From assembly GCA_942159475.1 (NCBI GenBank), contig OW804098.1, positions 78,299,178 through 78,363,177 of the forward strand: DNA of 64,000 nucleotides, given 5' to 3'. This DNA is from Sthenelais limicola (taxonomy: Eukaryota > Annelida > Polychaeta > Phyllodocida > Sigalionidae). Under the pieces are notes generated by a model, which searched no databases, was not told the DNA's origin, and worked only from the letters and a program-made list of their open reading frames with translations. Of the stretch, positions 1 through 8,913 are shown piece after piece (position 1 is the stretch's first letter; the number at the start of each line of letters is the position of its first letter). The position numbers were made by a program, and so were the translations under genes.

Positions 1-236
1 TCTTTGGAGCTAATTGCTCGTCATATCCGCCTACACTAATACACATATATATATATTTTTTTTGTTTTTGTATATGCTAATATGATGTCTACCAATTCTA
101 TGAACTTATAAGAGTCTTTGCTGTCTGTGCACATGTACTTGTGCATTTATTTCTGTTTCCATTGTTCTGCTGCTTGGCCTTTTTAGGCCTGAGTTTGTGT
201 CCGTTTTTTCTAGTCTTATAAAGAGAGTCATTGATT

Positions 237-731
237 TTATCTATTCCAATTTCTGCGTCTGTTCCTTGGTGAAATGTTGTTATAATCAAATGATGCCGGT
301 CTCCTGATGATGCGCCTTATTGGTTGGTAGCTGTCGCTTGGTGAATCGGATGATTCCATCGAAGGTGAGTTCATAGCTTCTAATGATGGAGAGTCCATGG
401 AATCGTAACTGGTTGAGGTTACTGAGCTCATTGATGGGTAGTCCATGGAGTCCGACGATGGGGAATACATCGATTCCGTGGAAGTGTAATCTGAAATTTC
501 CCGAGGTGGTGGAGGTCTGTAGAATCCTACACCCTGCTTCCTGATTTGGGGTCCTCTGGGGCCCCAGCGACGAGTTCTTGGTCTGTTGTCGCATGGGAAT
601 ATGGATGCTACTGGTGGTTCCGGCTTTCCTAGGGGTGCATCGCATTTCCTACACTTGAAGTCGATTCTCACCATTTTGACCAGGCAACACTGGGTTGTTT
701 TGTCTGTAGACATGGTATGAACAAGACACAT
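237..731 (-). CDS. Accessory ORF downstream of env, Cys-rich N-terminus and Ser/Pro repeats
   Basis: This is a 164-aa ORF; a second Met at position 713 gives a 158-aa alternative. I do not recognise the family. The first ~45 residues carry several cysteines, including a Cys pair and a CRKC motif, which could be a small zinc-binding module. The middle is rich in Arg and Pro. Residues about 78-132 are a loose Ser-Met-Asp/Tyr-Ser-Pro-Ser repeat, and the C-terminus is strongly basic (RRIIRR and RNRRR). It lies 3' of env in the same orientation, where some retroviruses carry regulatory genes. A nuclear or RNA-binding regulator is conceivable from the basic stretches, but that is only inference. 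The ORF is intact, which suggests it is a real element gene. Confidence 0.55.
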   Translation of the reverse strand: MCLVHTMSTDKTTQCCLVKMVRIDFKCRKCDAPLGKPEPPVASIFPCDNRPRTRRWGPRGPQIRKQGVGFYRPPPPREISDYTSTESMYSPSSDSMDYPSMSSVTSTSYDSMDSPSLEAMNSPSMESSDSPSDSYQPIRRIIRRPASFDYNNISPRNRRRNWNR

Positions 732-1084
732 GAGTAAAACAGGGGTTGATGTTAATACTCAAACACATATAACAGTTTTTAGTTTTTAACGTGGTACAGA
801 CATAACAGTCAAATCGATTCAGGCAGCTTCAATATGGTGATTATGTTAGTTGGTAACAGGTTTCATAACACAGCGTCTTATTATAGTATTTTTACACATG
901 CGTTTTGGGTTTTTAGGGGATTGGATGGAAAATAACTTCACAAACACACACAAACTGAATGTTTTATCGATGTTTTTCGGTGAAAAACCTCGACTTCTTA
1001 ATTTAGTACACACAAAAGAAACGGCAAAGGTGGTAAAAATGGTAGAAAAAATAAAGATAACGTAAAATATTTGCACCTTAACCG
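732..1084. other. Spacer between env and the accessory ORF
   Basis: No convincing gene. A short minus-strand open frame (1088-846) with a hydrophobic start has no ATG and overlaps the env stop, so it is not called. Confidence 0.4.
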
Positions 1085-3658
1085 TCACGCCATTAGTTCA
1101 TATGTTTCCTGACCTTCTGTCTCCACTGATCGGTCACGCTTCGTTTGGTCTGCCCAAGGGATCTGGGCAGCCCTTCCTGAGTGGTCCATAACTGAGAGTG
1201 CGTATTTGGTATCTGGGCTTTGCACGGCCTCGGCTATGTCATTTCTGTGACGCCATGGTAGGGGAATTACGGGGGGCAAATTTACTTTTTCTTCCAAACC
1301 TCCTACTGATAATTTTAGGGGACCATTCCATTGGAACAAAACATTTGTTCCTACACAACCTGTAGCTGCTGCCACTTGGCCATTTAATAGCGTGGGAGCT
1401 GTTGTCGCGGATAGAATGTTGGTCTCCCATAGGATTGGTTTTAGTTTGAGGGCAAATACGCTGTCATGATGCTGAATTTTGAGAATAATCCACGATGCTG
1501 TATTGTCTACGTGTGGTGATGTTTGGCATAAGAAACATACGTTCCTTCTTTTCACACATTTTGCTATTTTGATAAAGATCAATATTACTAAGAGAACTAA
1601 TAATGTTGGGATCACATAAGCATTCCATGCAACTGCCGCCGGTTGTGCGTCATGACTCGGCCGCGGGGGCTGGGTGGGTGGGTGGGTGAAATGGTTCACC
1701 CAGTCCTCGTCCAGACTGGACTTGTCTAATGCTACCCCCCTGACGGCATGGATTGTAGCCATCAGAGTTGCGATTGCGTGCATCCTATATAATAAATAAA
1801 AACACAATACTGTGTTACATATTGTTAAGACCATACCTAAACTAGGTAGGGTGTGTGGGCTGTATAGGATGTCCTGAAAATCAATTGTATTATTGCCTAT
1901 CCTTTCCTTTTCTTCCTGATCTGCTCTAATTAGTTCATTCATAGCCTTTACTAATCTGCTCCCCTTCGTTAACCTGATAGTCTTTAGCTTAAAGTGCCTA
2001 GCTAATGTCTCTGCTGTTGGGATATGTACTCTTACTGGTCTATCATACATTGAGCTTCCCGTTATATTGGGTAACGGAACTTGAAATGCCATAGAAAAGG
2101 GTAGATTGAACCCGTATTTTATTTCAAGTTCATTTCTCATGCATTTTGTGCCTGCTTCCAACTGAAATTGTTCTGCTATAAGGCTACATTCGCAAGGTAT
2201 GGTTATCAGAAATAGGTTTGCTCTGTTGATAATTCTGTCTGTTACGTTGGTACATTTTAGTGAGAAATTTGTTTTTGCGGTTACTAGAAGATGTTTGCTA
2301 TCTGCGATCTGAAGGTGGAAAAAGGATGGCTTGGCGTCTAAATATGTCTTATGCTCACAAGTTTCTTGCACGACCAAAGGTCTGTCAAAGAATAGTGCTG
2401 TCATGCACTCGGTCGGGTTATCGTTCTGTTTTAAAAATACTGGTATAACCGATGTACATAAGATGACGTCCAAATTGGTGCATGATTTTAGCTCTTGTTC
2501 TGATAATAGGCTTGATAAGTTGTATTTATTTACTGCTATATGGGTTATTCTAGACATTATTCGTGTGAATCCTGTGGCTGTTCTATTGTCATGGTGTAAT
2601 GGATTGCCGAACGGTTTTATTCTAAATAGCTGGAATTCGTTGTGTTTCTGTATTAACGGTACAGGTACCCGTATATCTATGTGTGTGCCATTAAAGGCGT
2701 AGGTCACGCCTGGCTGGCTATAGTAATGTTCAGGTCGTGTGGTAAGCACGTGGTCTGTCGCGCTTGCTAATTTCTGTGTCAATTCTGCTAAACTCTCCCG
2801 TATCCTACTAATCTCTACTAGATAAGGTGGTAACTTTCCTTCTGTCAGTGTCTGTAATGCTCCTATGAGCGCTAATGACTTGGTGTGCATATTACTGATG
2901 GTTAATACTTCTAATGTTAACTCTGTGATTATCCCATTAAGACTTGCTTGCGTGTTTAGACTGTCATATAGTATATTTATTGATCTTGAAAGATTACGCT
3001 CGGTTACTGATGCGTTATAAAATGTGTCTAACATTGATTGTTCCACCGCCATTGCGTTATTGTTGATAATTCTTGCGAAATTAATTTGCTGTTTAGCTAA
3101 TTTCTTGATTCCCTCATCTCTCACAACATTTGCGTTAACTGTATTAATTTTTACATACTCGAGTGAGGATACCCTCGAGTTAACATCTCTTAACTGTGGG
3201 TCTGTGGCTAAGCCAAACACTGCGTGCAGCAGGTTGCCGCCGCCCTGAAAGAAAGCCTCTCTCTTTGATCTTCTATCTGCCGTCCTATATGACAATATCT
3301 GTTCTTTTATCTGTTCTGTGTAATTCTGAAGTGACCCGTCCAGTATCTGGAACTGCTTTCTAATGATTGTATCATTTGTTTTCTTGATGCTAAGTGCTCT
3401 CTCCGCTCTACTTGCTAATTCAAACTGATATTCTTTAGAGATATCTATACTAAATTCTAATGCCGCTCTCTCTAAGGTTACTACCAAGGGCGTATCTAGG
3501 GGTTTAAATGCTATCCCATAGTTTTGTCTGATAATCATAGTCGAGGCCTGAACAAGGAGTCCAAGCCACACATATACCCTATAAATAAGATTTTCAACGA
3601 ATAGTATGAGAGAAGAAAAAGCGTTGGTAAGTTGGTGATATTCCGAGATAAAATCCAT
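1085..3658 (-). CDS. env: Envelope glycoprotein, baculovirus F / errantivirus-like class I fusion protein
   Basis: This 857-aa protein is predicted to be a membrane fusion protein. A hydrophobic segment at residues 11-37 may be the signal sequence. A furin-type cleavage motif RRSKR at 129-133 is followed directly by a Gly/Phe/Leu-rich stretch (134-152), the arrangement of F-protein fusion peptides. Two hydrophobic segments lie at about 604-624 and 678-698, followed by a long C-terminal tail of about 155 residues with a CVKRRNVCFLC cluster. About ten N-x-S/T sequons lie in the ectodomain. The start ATG at 3658 was chosen as the first Met of the frame. In errantiviruses env is expressed from a spliced RNA; the ~1.1 kb gap from pol fits that, but I did not identify the splice sites. 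The tail and second membrane segment are unusual. The class call is confident; its closest relatives are not known. Confidence 0.8.
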   Translation of the reverse strand: MDFISEYHQLTNAFSSLILFVENLIYRVYVWLGLLVQASTMIIRQNYGIAFKPLDTPLVVTLERAALEFSIDISKEYQFELASRAERALSIKKTNDTIIRKQFQILDGSLQNYTEQIKEQILSYRTADRRSKREAFFQGGGNLLHAVFGLATDPQLRDVNSRVSSLEYVKINTVNANVVRDEGIKKLAKQQINFARIINNNAMAVEQSMLDTFYNASVTERNLSRSINILYDSLNTQASLNGIITELTLEVLTISNMHTKSLALIGALQTLTEGKLPPYLVEISRIRESLAELTQKLASATDHVLTTRPEHYYSQPGVTYAFNGTHIDIRVPVPLIQKHNEFQLFRIKPFGNPLHHDNRTATGFTRIMSRITHIAVNKYNLSSLLSEQELKSCTNLDVILCTSVIPVFLKQNDNPTECMTALFFDRPLVVQETCEHKTYLDAKPSFFHLQIADSKHLLVTAKTNFSLKCTNVTDRIINRANLFLITIPCECSLIAEQFQLEAGTKCMRNELEIKYGFNLPFSMAFQVPLPNITGSSMYDRPVRVHIPTAETLARHFKLKTIRLTKGSRLVKAMNELIRADQEEKERIGNNTIDFQDILYSPHTLPSLGMVLTICNTVLCFYLLYRMHAIATLMATIHAVRGVALDKSSLDEDWVNHFTHPPTQPPRPSHDAQPAAVAWNAYVIPTLLVLLVILIFIKIAKCVKRRNVCFLCQTSPHVDNTASWIILKIQHHDSVFALKLKPILWETNILSATTAPTLLNGQVAAATGCVGTNVLFQWNGPLKLSVGGLEEKVNLPPVIPLPWRHRNDIAEAVQSPDTKYALSVMDHSGRAAQIPWADQTKRDRSVETEGQETYELMA

Positions 3659-4800
3659 TTTGTAAGTCCGTGTTGTACATATAAAACACTGATATCAATT
3701 GTAAATTCTGAGTCCATACGGTGATGGAGCTCTATAAAACTGTTTACATACCAAGTCCAAGTCATTTTGTCCAAGACAAAGTGTCGATGTCGCTTGTGGA
3801 ATATAGGAGTTCTTTTGGTGTTGATTCTCCTAGAAGAGTGGTCAGCAGTGTTTAAGGACCGGTCCGGCTGAAGTATAAGTACTCCTTAGCTACGTCCCGT
3901 TTGCTATCTGCTTCTTAATTGAGTTAAGCTAATTGACCAATGGGTGGTCGTTTTGGATGATGCTTGACGAAACCATCCGTGTGGGCAGTCATCCATGCAT
4001 GGTGATGCTGGACTTGTCATGTTGGGTGGGTGGGTGGCTTATTCTTAGCCGTGCTTTACCAGGTGCTAGGTGCTGTCTGCTTGCCCCCTATTTGGTCGTT
4101 CCTTGCCGGAGGGCGTGGCTTGAAAAAGCCCAGACCATCTCAGGTGTGTTTGACTGACCGAGGACAAGCCCCTCTTCACAGTTTACGTTCACGCCCAAGT
4201 GTCCTATGTACAAGTGCTTATTGACACCTTGGACCCGAAGTAATGTGTAAAGTGGGGTTAGACTCTGGTATAATTTACAGTAATCCAATTATGGGTCCAG
4301 CTTTCATGCGGGGTAATTGCAATTTGGTATTTTACCCTTATTGCCTTGATCAGGGGCCTGCTTTCTCTTGTTAATGTGCGCTTAATTCTATTATATCTAA
4401 TTATACTCTTCTTATTTTGCACTTGTTAATTTCTCTCGGTTAATCCACAAGATCCATCCATCAATTCGGTCTGAGGTATAACATCTGTCAGTCCGATTGA
4501 AGTTTGTGCCAGCTAATTGTTATTAAGTTAGTATCGTTTTGTTGTTCTTTTGTGTACACAATTATTTTATTCCTGATTTTGTTTCTGATTTTTCATCGAT
4601 ACTTATTGTCAAACTATGTTTTAGACTTCTTTTTATTTTCCAATATATATATTTTTGTTTAATTTTCCTTTCTTTTCTTGATTTTTGCACAGCTTCTTGG
4701 TTTTATTTGCCCTAGTTCACCTAGGTGTTTTTAATTTTATGCTGTGATTTTTCTGTTCGGATCTTACTGTTTTGTTCCAACTGTATTTCTGATTCTCTCA
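3659..4800. other. Non-coding pol-env spacer of the Ty3 element
   Basis: No long minus-strand frame was seen. A 79-aa frame (3774-3535) overlaps the env start in another phase and is treated as a shadow. The region may hold the env splice acceptor; a candidate AG lies near 3692. Confidence 0.4.
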
Positions 4801-7800
4801 TTATACCATAATTCTAGACAGGAATTTGCTATTTTTAATTTCTCGCAAAGGCTTTAATCGCGAGAGATGTACTGATCTTGGTAGATCGTACCCGTCTGAT
4901 AATCTTCTCAGAAATGCTGTGAATGGGGATGGCATATCAGTTATTAGGTATGGTCCTGAGAATTTGATTTGCAATTTCTTGGATGACTTTTTCGTGAGCA
5001 GATTGGGTACATCCATGTATACTATCTGCCCTGGGTGTATATCTTTATGCTTTATATTCTTATCATGGCTTAGTTTCATCGATTTCTGATTTTTCTTTAA
5101 CGTTGCTCGTGCTTCTGTAATTGCTTTATTTTGCATTTTGGTAATTTCTACTAGTTGGTCCTGTATTGGTTGGAAATCTGCCGCATCTTTTAATGGGGCT
5201 TGTGCAGGCGTACATGCATATTTCCCATGTACGAGCAGATATGGGTTCCAACCGATGGACATATTATCGCTAATGTTTATTGCAAAAGCAATCGGTTGTA
5301 TGTATAAATCCCAATTTGTCTGGTTTTTGTTAACAAAGTTTCTAAGGGCCTGTACAACCGTCTGGTTTTGGCGTTCTGTAATTCCTTGGCTTTCAGGATG
5401 ATATGTTGAGGAAAATACTTGCTTTATGCCCAATGATTTACACATTGCCTTGAACGATGTGCTTTGGAATGATGGGCCATTATCTGTAAATAATTTTGAT
5501 GGTACCCCTACCCGGCAAACCACGTTTTTGAAAAATTCTGTGGCCACTGTCTTGCTGTCCAGTGTATGTGAAGGCCAGGCTATTAAATAATGTGAAAAGA
5601 AATCCATGCAACATTGAATGTAGCGATTCCCTCGACTTGTCTCATGAATGGGGCCTATCGTGTCAAGGCACAAATGTGCGAATGCTGCTGGTGCCTCGTC
5701 CCTTATTGTCAATGGGAGTTTGATCTTATTTTTATTTGTCTTTGTTTTCATGCAACTCGTACAGGTATTAACATAATCATGGATGTCTTTGATCATGGCT
5801 GGCCAATAAAACCTTGATCTCAGGGTTGAAATCATTTTGGCTGCGCCAAAGTGTCCTGCTAGCGGGCTGTCATGGAATATTTCTAATATCTTGGGTGCCA
5901 GATTCCCTGGTACCGCTAAGATCGGGGTTGGATTTTCTATCCCTTTAGTGTTATGTGGGAGTCTATACAGCAAACCCTTAAGCACAACAAATTGGTCCTG
6001 TGACAACAGGATTGTCCGTGCTATTGCATTGTCTACTGGGAGTTCTTTGCTTGCTATATATCTCATCATGGTATAACAAAATGGATCGCTATATTGATCC
6101 TTTTTGAATGATTTTAGATCGTATGGTACATATGTGAGCGACACTAGATCAGAGAATTCTTCAGAGGTGATGGGTGTTAATTTAATTTGCTTTGGTCTTG
6201 GTCTTGGTATCGGCTTCGGTGCTTTACCGGTCCGCTTGGTCACACGGACCTTGGGTGTTCCCTTTGACTTGCGTCCCTTTGTTGTGGCCGCTGGGGATGA
6301 GGTAACACTTTTGGTCGTTGCCTTTGAAGTCTCCTTCCTAGGCTCGTCCACAGGGCTAGATTCCCTGGTGGCGGACCGTGTGACTGCGCATATACTGAGG
6401 CTTTTGATGATCGGTTTTGGCCTGAATACTCTAATTGGATTGTTCTCTACCCTTTCATCCTCATAGAATCTTTTTACAAAATCTATGCCATTAAATCTGA
6501 CAGCTCTTGCTGTGATCTTTTGGGTGGCTGTGTCTGACTGATCTTTTTCTTCGCTCTGATATTCTCTTCTAGATAATGAGTCTGGGATTACGTTGAGTTT
6601 TCCTGTCAGATGTTTGATCTCGAAGTTATATGTATTGAAAAACTCTAAATACCTCGCCATTCTACCTTTGAGCTGCTTTCTTGATTTTAGTGCGGTTAAT
6701 GCCGCATGATCGGTTAGTACTGTGAATTTTCTACCGATGACATAGTGCTCGAACTTCTCAATGGCATATTTAACTGCTAGTAATTCCCTGTCCGTTGTGC
6801 TGTAATTGACCTCGGATTTGTTAAGGCATCTACCTTGGAAGGCGACTGGCCTTAAATTCCCGTCCTTGTCAGCTTGATTGAGACAGGCTCCCAAGGAAAA
6901 ATTACTTGCATCACAGCTTATTATGAAAGGTTTCGAATGATCTGGTTTGTGTAATACAACATCTGCCAGGATTGACTGCTTGATTGATTCGAATGCCCTT
7001 GTACATTTTTCATCCCATATGAACTTTGTTTTCGCTTTTGTTAGTTTGTACAATGGTAGCATTGTTTCTTGAAAATTTCTAATGAATGCTCTATAGTAGT
7101 TTGCTAGCCCATTGAATGCCCTTAACTGTCTCAAATTCTTTGGTACTGGATATGATTGCAATGCCGCCACCTTAGCAGGGTCTGGGGATATCCCTTCCTG
7201 ATTGATGATAAAACCCAAAAATGGGATGCTCGTCATGCCAAAATGACATTTTTGTCTCTTAAATTTTATGTTTGCATTTCTAAAAGATCTGAAGATAGAC
7301 TTCAGATCGGAGACATGTTGTCCCCAATTCTGAGAGGCGCAGATCACATCGTCCACGTAGTGGGCGACGTTGGGGCACTTGGCCAATATTATTTGCAGTA
7401 CATTGTGAAAAGCCTTTGGGGATGTTTTCAATCCCATTGGCATGACCTTATATTGCATTGTTCCGAATGGAGTGGCGAAACTGGTTAGGATTTTGTCTTG
7501 ATCTCTGATTGGAATTTGGTAAAATCCTTGATACATATCTAGTTTTGAAAAATAGGCTCCTTTCATTTCGCCTACTCTGTCTATTGTTTCATCAGCTCTT
7601 GGGAACGTTCTAGCCTGGTCCTTTATCATTTTATTTAGGAACCTATAGTCCACGACACAGCGATATTCTTGCTTATTCGTGCTTTTGGTTGATGGTTTGA
7701 CCACTAGAAACGCTGGGGATGCCCATTCGCCTGGTGACTTGCAATCCTCTATTATACCCTTTTCTTTCTGATCGTCTAACATTTCTTTAAATATCCTAGT

Positions 7801-8913
7801 TCTTTCTGGATTGAGCCTGTAAGGTTGGCTATTCAATGGTATATAGTCACTCTTCAAATCGATTCTATGCTTATATATGTTTGTGATCCCAATACTAGGA
7901 TCACCGTCATTTACAAAACAATCGTTAAATTCTTCGAGAATATTTGTGATATCCATCTTTTGCTCTTCTGACAGCTCTTTGTTTATAATTGCTTCTTTCG
8001 GCTTGTGAGGCCTATCGTCACCTTGGACTGACAGTATCTCGGCAGTGGGTAGCGCATCCTGTACGCTTGCCACCACTGACTCACTTGCCACAGGTGTGCA
8101 TGGTGTGAGCACCGCTATCACCTCGCCTACCTGTAAGTGTATGGGGACCTTAGATGTATTGAACACGGCTATGGGGACTATGTTTGTATCCTTCTCTGGA
8201 CTTACAGCTGATCTTTTGATAACATACGGAACTGGATTGGATCTAGCCAAGTTCTCTGTGACAAACGTTTGATTATGCAGTGATTCATGCGCCAATGCAG
8301 GTAGGAAAAACAGGTGTTCCGTCATTGGGGCAAGAATAACCTTCTTGTTTAATCTGACTGTATATAGGGGTCTGCCAACTCCAGAATAATCGATAACCGC
8401 CTTAGAGGCTTTCAGAAAATCTGTGCCTAGTATGGCTGACCTATGTGATTTTGGTAGTACAAGAAATGGGTGCTGAAATTCAATATCGTTTACATAGAAC
8501 TTAAGGGTAACTGTCTTCCTACAAATGTGTTTTTCCCCATCCGCTGTAAAAACCCTTACGTGGCACCTTTTTACTGAAACAAAAGCTGGGTTAGTTTTTA
8601 GTGCACAATAGAATTGGGGGCTGATTACACAACATGAAGCGCCTGTATCGATAAGAACTGGTATTCTGTACTCACCAAACCTAACCGTCAATGCGTTGTC
8701 TGAGAGCTTTGTCTGTATCTGTAATTCTTTAGTTGTCAGCTGCAATCGTACTTTCGTCGTGCTATCTTTCCTGCTGTCTGGGGCGTTTTCCTTCGAGAAG
8801 ATTGCCGTATCGATATTGAAGATATACGGTAAGGTCTTCCCCACACTTTTAGCGTCGCAAGAAGTACGCCTTCTTTTCCTGCGACTTCCTAGTTTGGGTG
8901 ATTCGATGAGTTG
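4801..8913 (-). CDS. pol: Pol polyprotein: protease, reverse transcriptase, RNase H, integrase
   Basis: The open frame runs from 8913. There is no ATG near its start, so it is expected to be made by -1 frameshifting from gag. Residues below are counted from 8844 (1347 aa). The aspartic protease has DTGAS at 66-70 and ILGTDFL at 138-144. The RT has conserved VMPMGLKTSPKAF and active-site YVDD at 496-499. RNase H acidic residues are D645, E687, D712 and D755. The integrase zinc finger is H991, H998, C1028, C1031, and the catalytic triad is D1061, D1121, E1157 with the exact D(35)E spacing. A GPY/F motif (GPY at 1297-1299) lies near the C-terminus. A Lys/Thr/Pro-rich spacer (about 825-890) separates RNase H from integrase. 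All catalytic residues are present and there are no stops, so the enzyme looks functional. Confidence 0.93.
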   Translation of the reverse strand, partial: QLIESPKLGSRRKRRRTSCDAKSVGKTLPYIFNIDTAIFSKENAPDSRKDSTTKVRLQLTTKELQIQTKLSDNALTVRFGEYRIPVLIDTGASCCVISPQFYCALKTNPAFVSVKRCHVRVFTADGEKHICRKTVTLKFYVNDIEFQHPFLVLPKSHRSAILGTDFLKASKAVIDYSGVGRPLYTVRLNKKVILAPMTEHLFFLPALAHESLHNQTFVTENLARSNPVPYVIKRSAVSPEKDTNIVPIAVFNTSKVPIHLQVGEVIAVLTPCTPVASESVVASVQDALPTAEILSVQGDDRPHKPKEAIINKELSEEQKMDITNILEEFNDCFVNDGDPSIGITNIYKHRIDLKSDYIPLNSQPYRLNPERTRIFKEMLDDQKEKGIIEDCKSPGEWASPAFLVVKPSTKSTNKQEYRCVVDYRFLNKMIKDQARTFPRADETIDRVGEMKGAYFSKLDMYQGFYQIPIRDQDKILTSFATPFGTMQYKVMPMGLKTSPKAFHNVLQIILAKCPNVAHYVDDVICASQNWGQHVSDLKSIFRSFRNANIKFKRQKCHFGMTSIPFLGFIINQEGISPDPAKVAALQSYPVPKNLRQLRAFNGLANYYRAFIRNFQETMLPLYKLTKAKTKFIWDEKCTRAFESIKQSILADVVLHKPDHSKPFIISCDASNFSLGACLNQADKDGNLRPVAFQGRCLNKSEVNYSTTDRELLAVKYAIEKFEHYVIGRKFTVLTDHAALTALKSRKQLKGRMARYLEFFNTYNFEIKHLTGKLNVIPDSLSRREYQSEEKDQSDTATQKITARAVRFNGIDFVKRFYEDERVENNPIRVFRPKPIIKSLSICAVTRSATRESSPVDEPRKETSKATTKSVTSSPAATTKGRKSKGTPKVRVTKRTGKAPKPIPRPRPKQIKLTPITSEEFSDLVSLTYVPYDLKSFKKDQYSDPFCYTMMRYIASKELPVDNAIARTILLSQDQFVVLKGLLYRLPHNTKGIENPTPILAVPGNLAPKILEIFHDSPLAGHFGAAKMISTLRSRFYWPAMIKDIHDYVNTCTSCMKTKTNKNKIKLPLTIRDEAPAAFAHLCLDTIGPIHETSRGNRYIQCCMDFFSHYLIAWPSHTLDSKTVATEFFKNVVCRVGVPSKLFTDNGPSFQSTSFKAMCKSLGIKQVFSSTYHPESQGITERQNQTVVQALRNFVNKNQTNWDLYIQPIAFAINISDNMSIGWNPYLLVHGKYACTPAQAPLKDAADFQPIQDQLVEITKMQNKAITEARATLKKNQKSMKLSHDKNIKHKDIHPGQIVYMDVPNLLTKKSSKKLQIKFSGPYLITDMPSPFTAFLRRLSDGYDLPRSVHLSRLKPLREIKNSKFLSRIMV

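Noticed and set aside
846..1088. 80-aa minus-strand frame with a hydrophobic start
   Set aside because: Starts at GTG on the env stop and has no support.
3535..3774. 79-aa frame overlapping the env start
   Set aside because: Its hydrophobic stretch is the same DNA as the env N-terminus in another phase.
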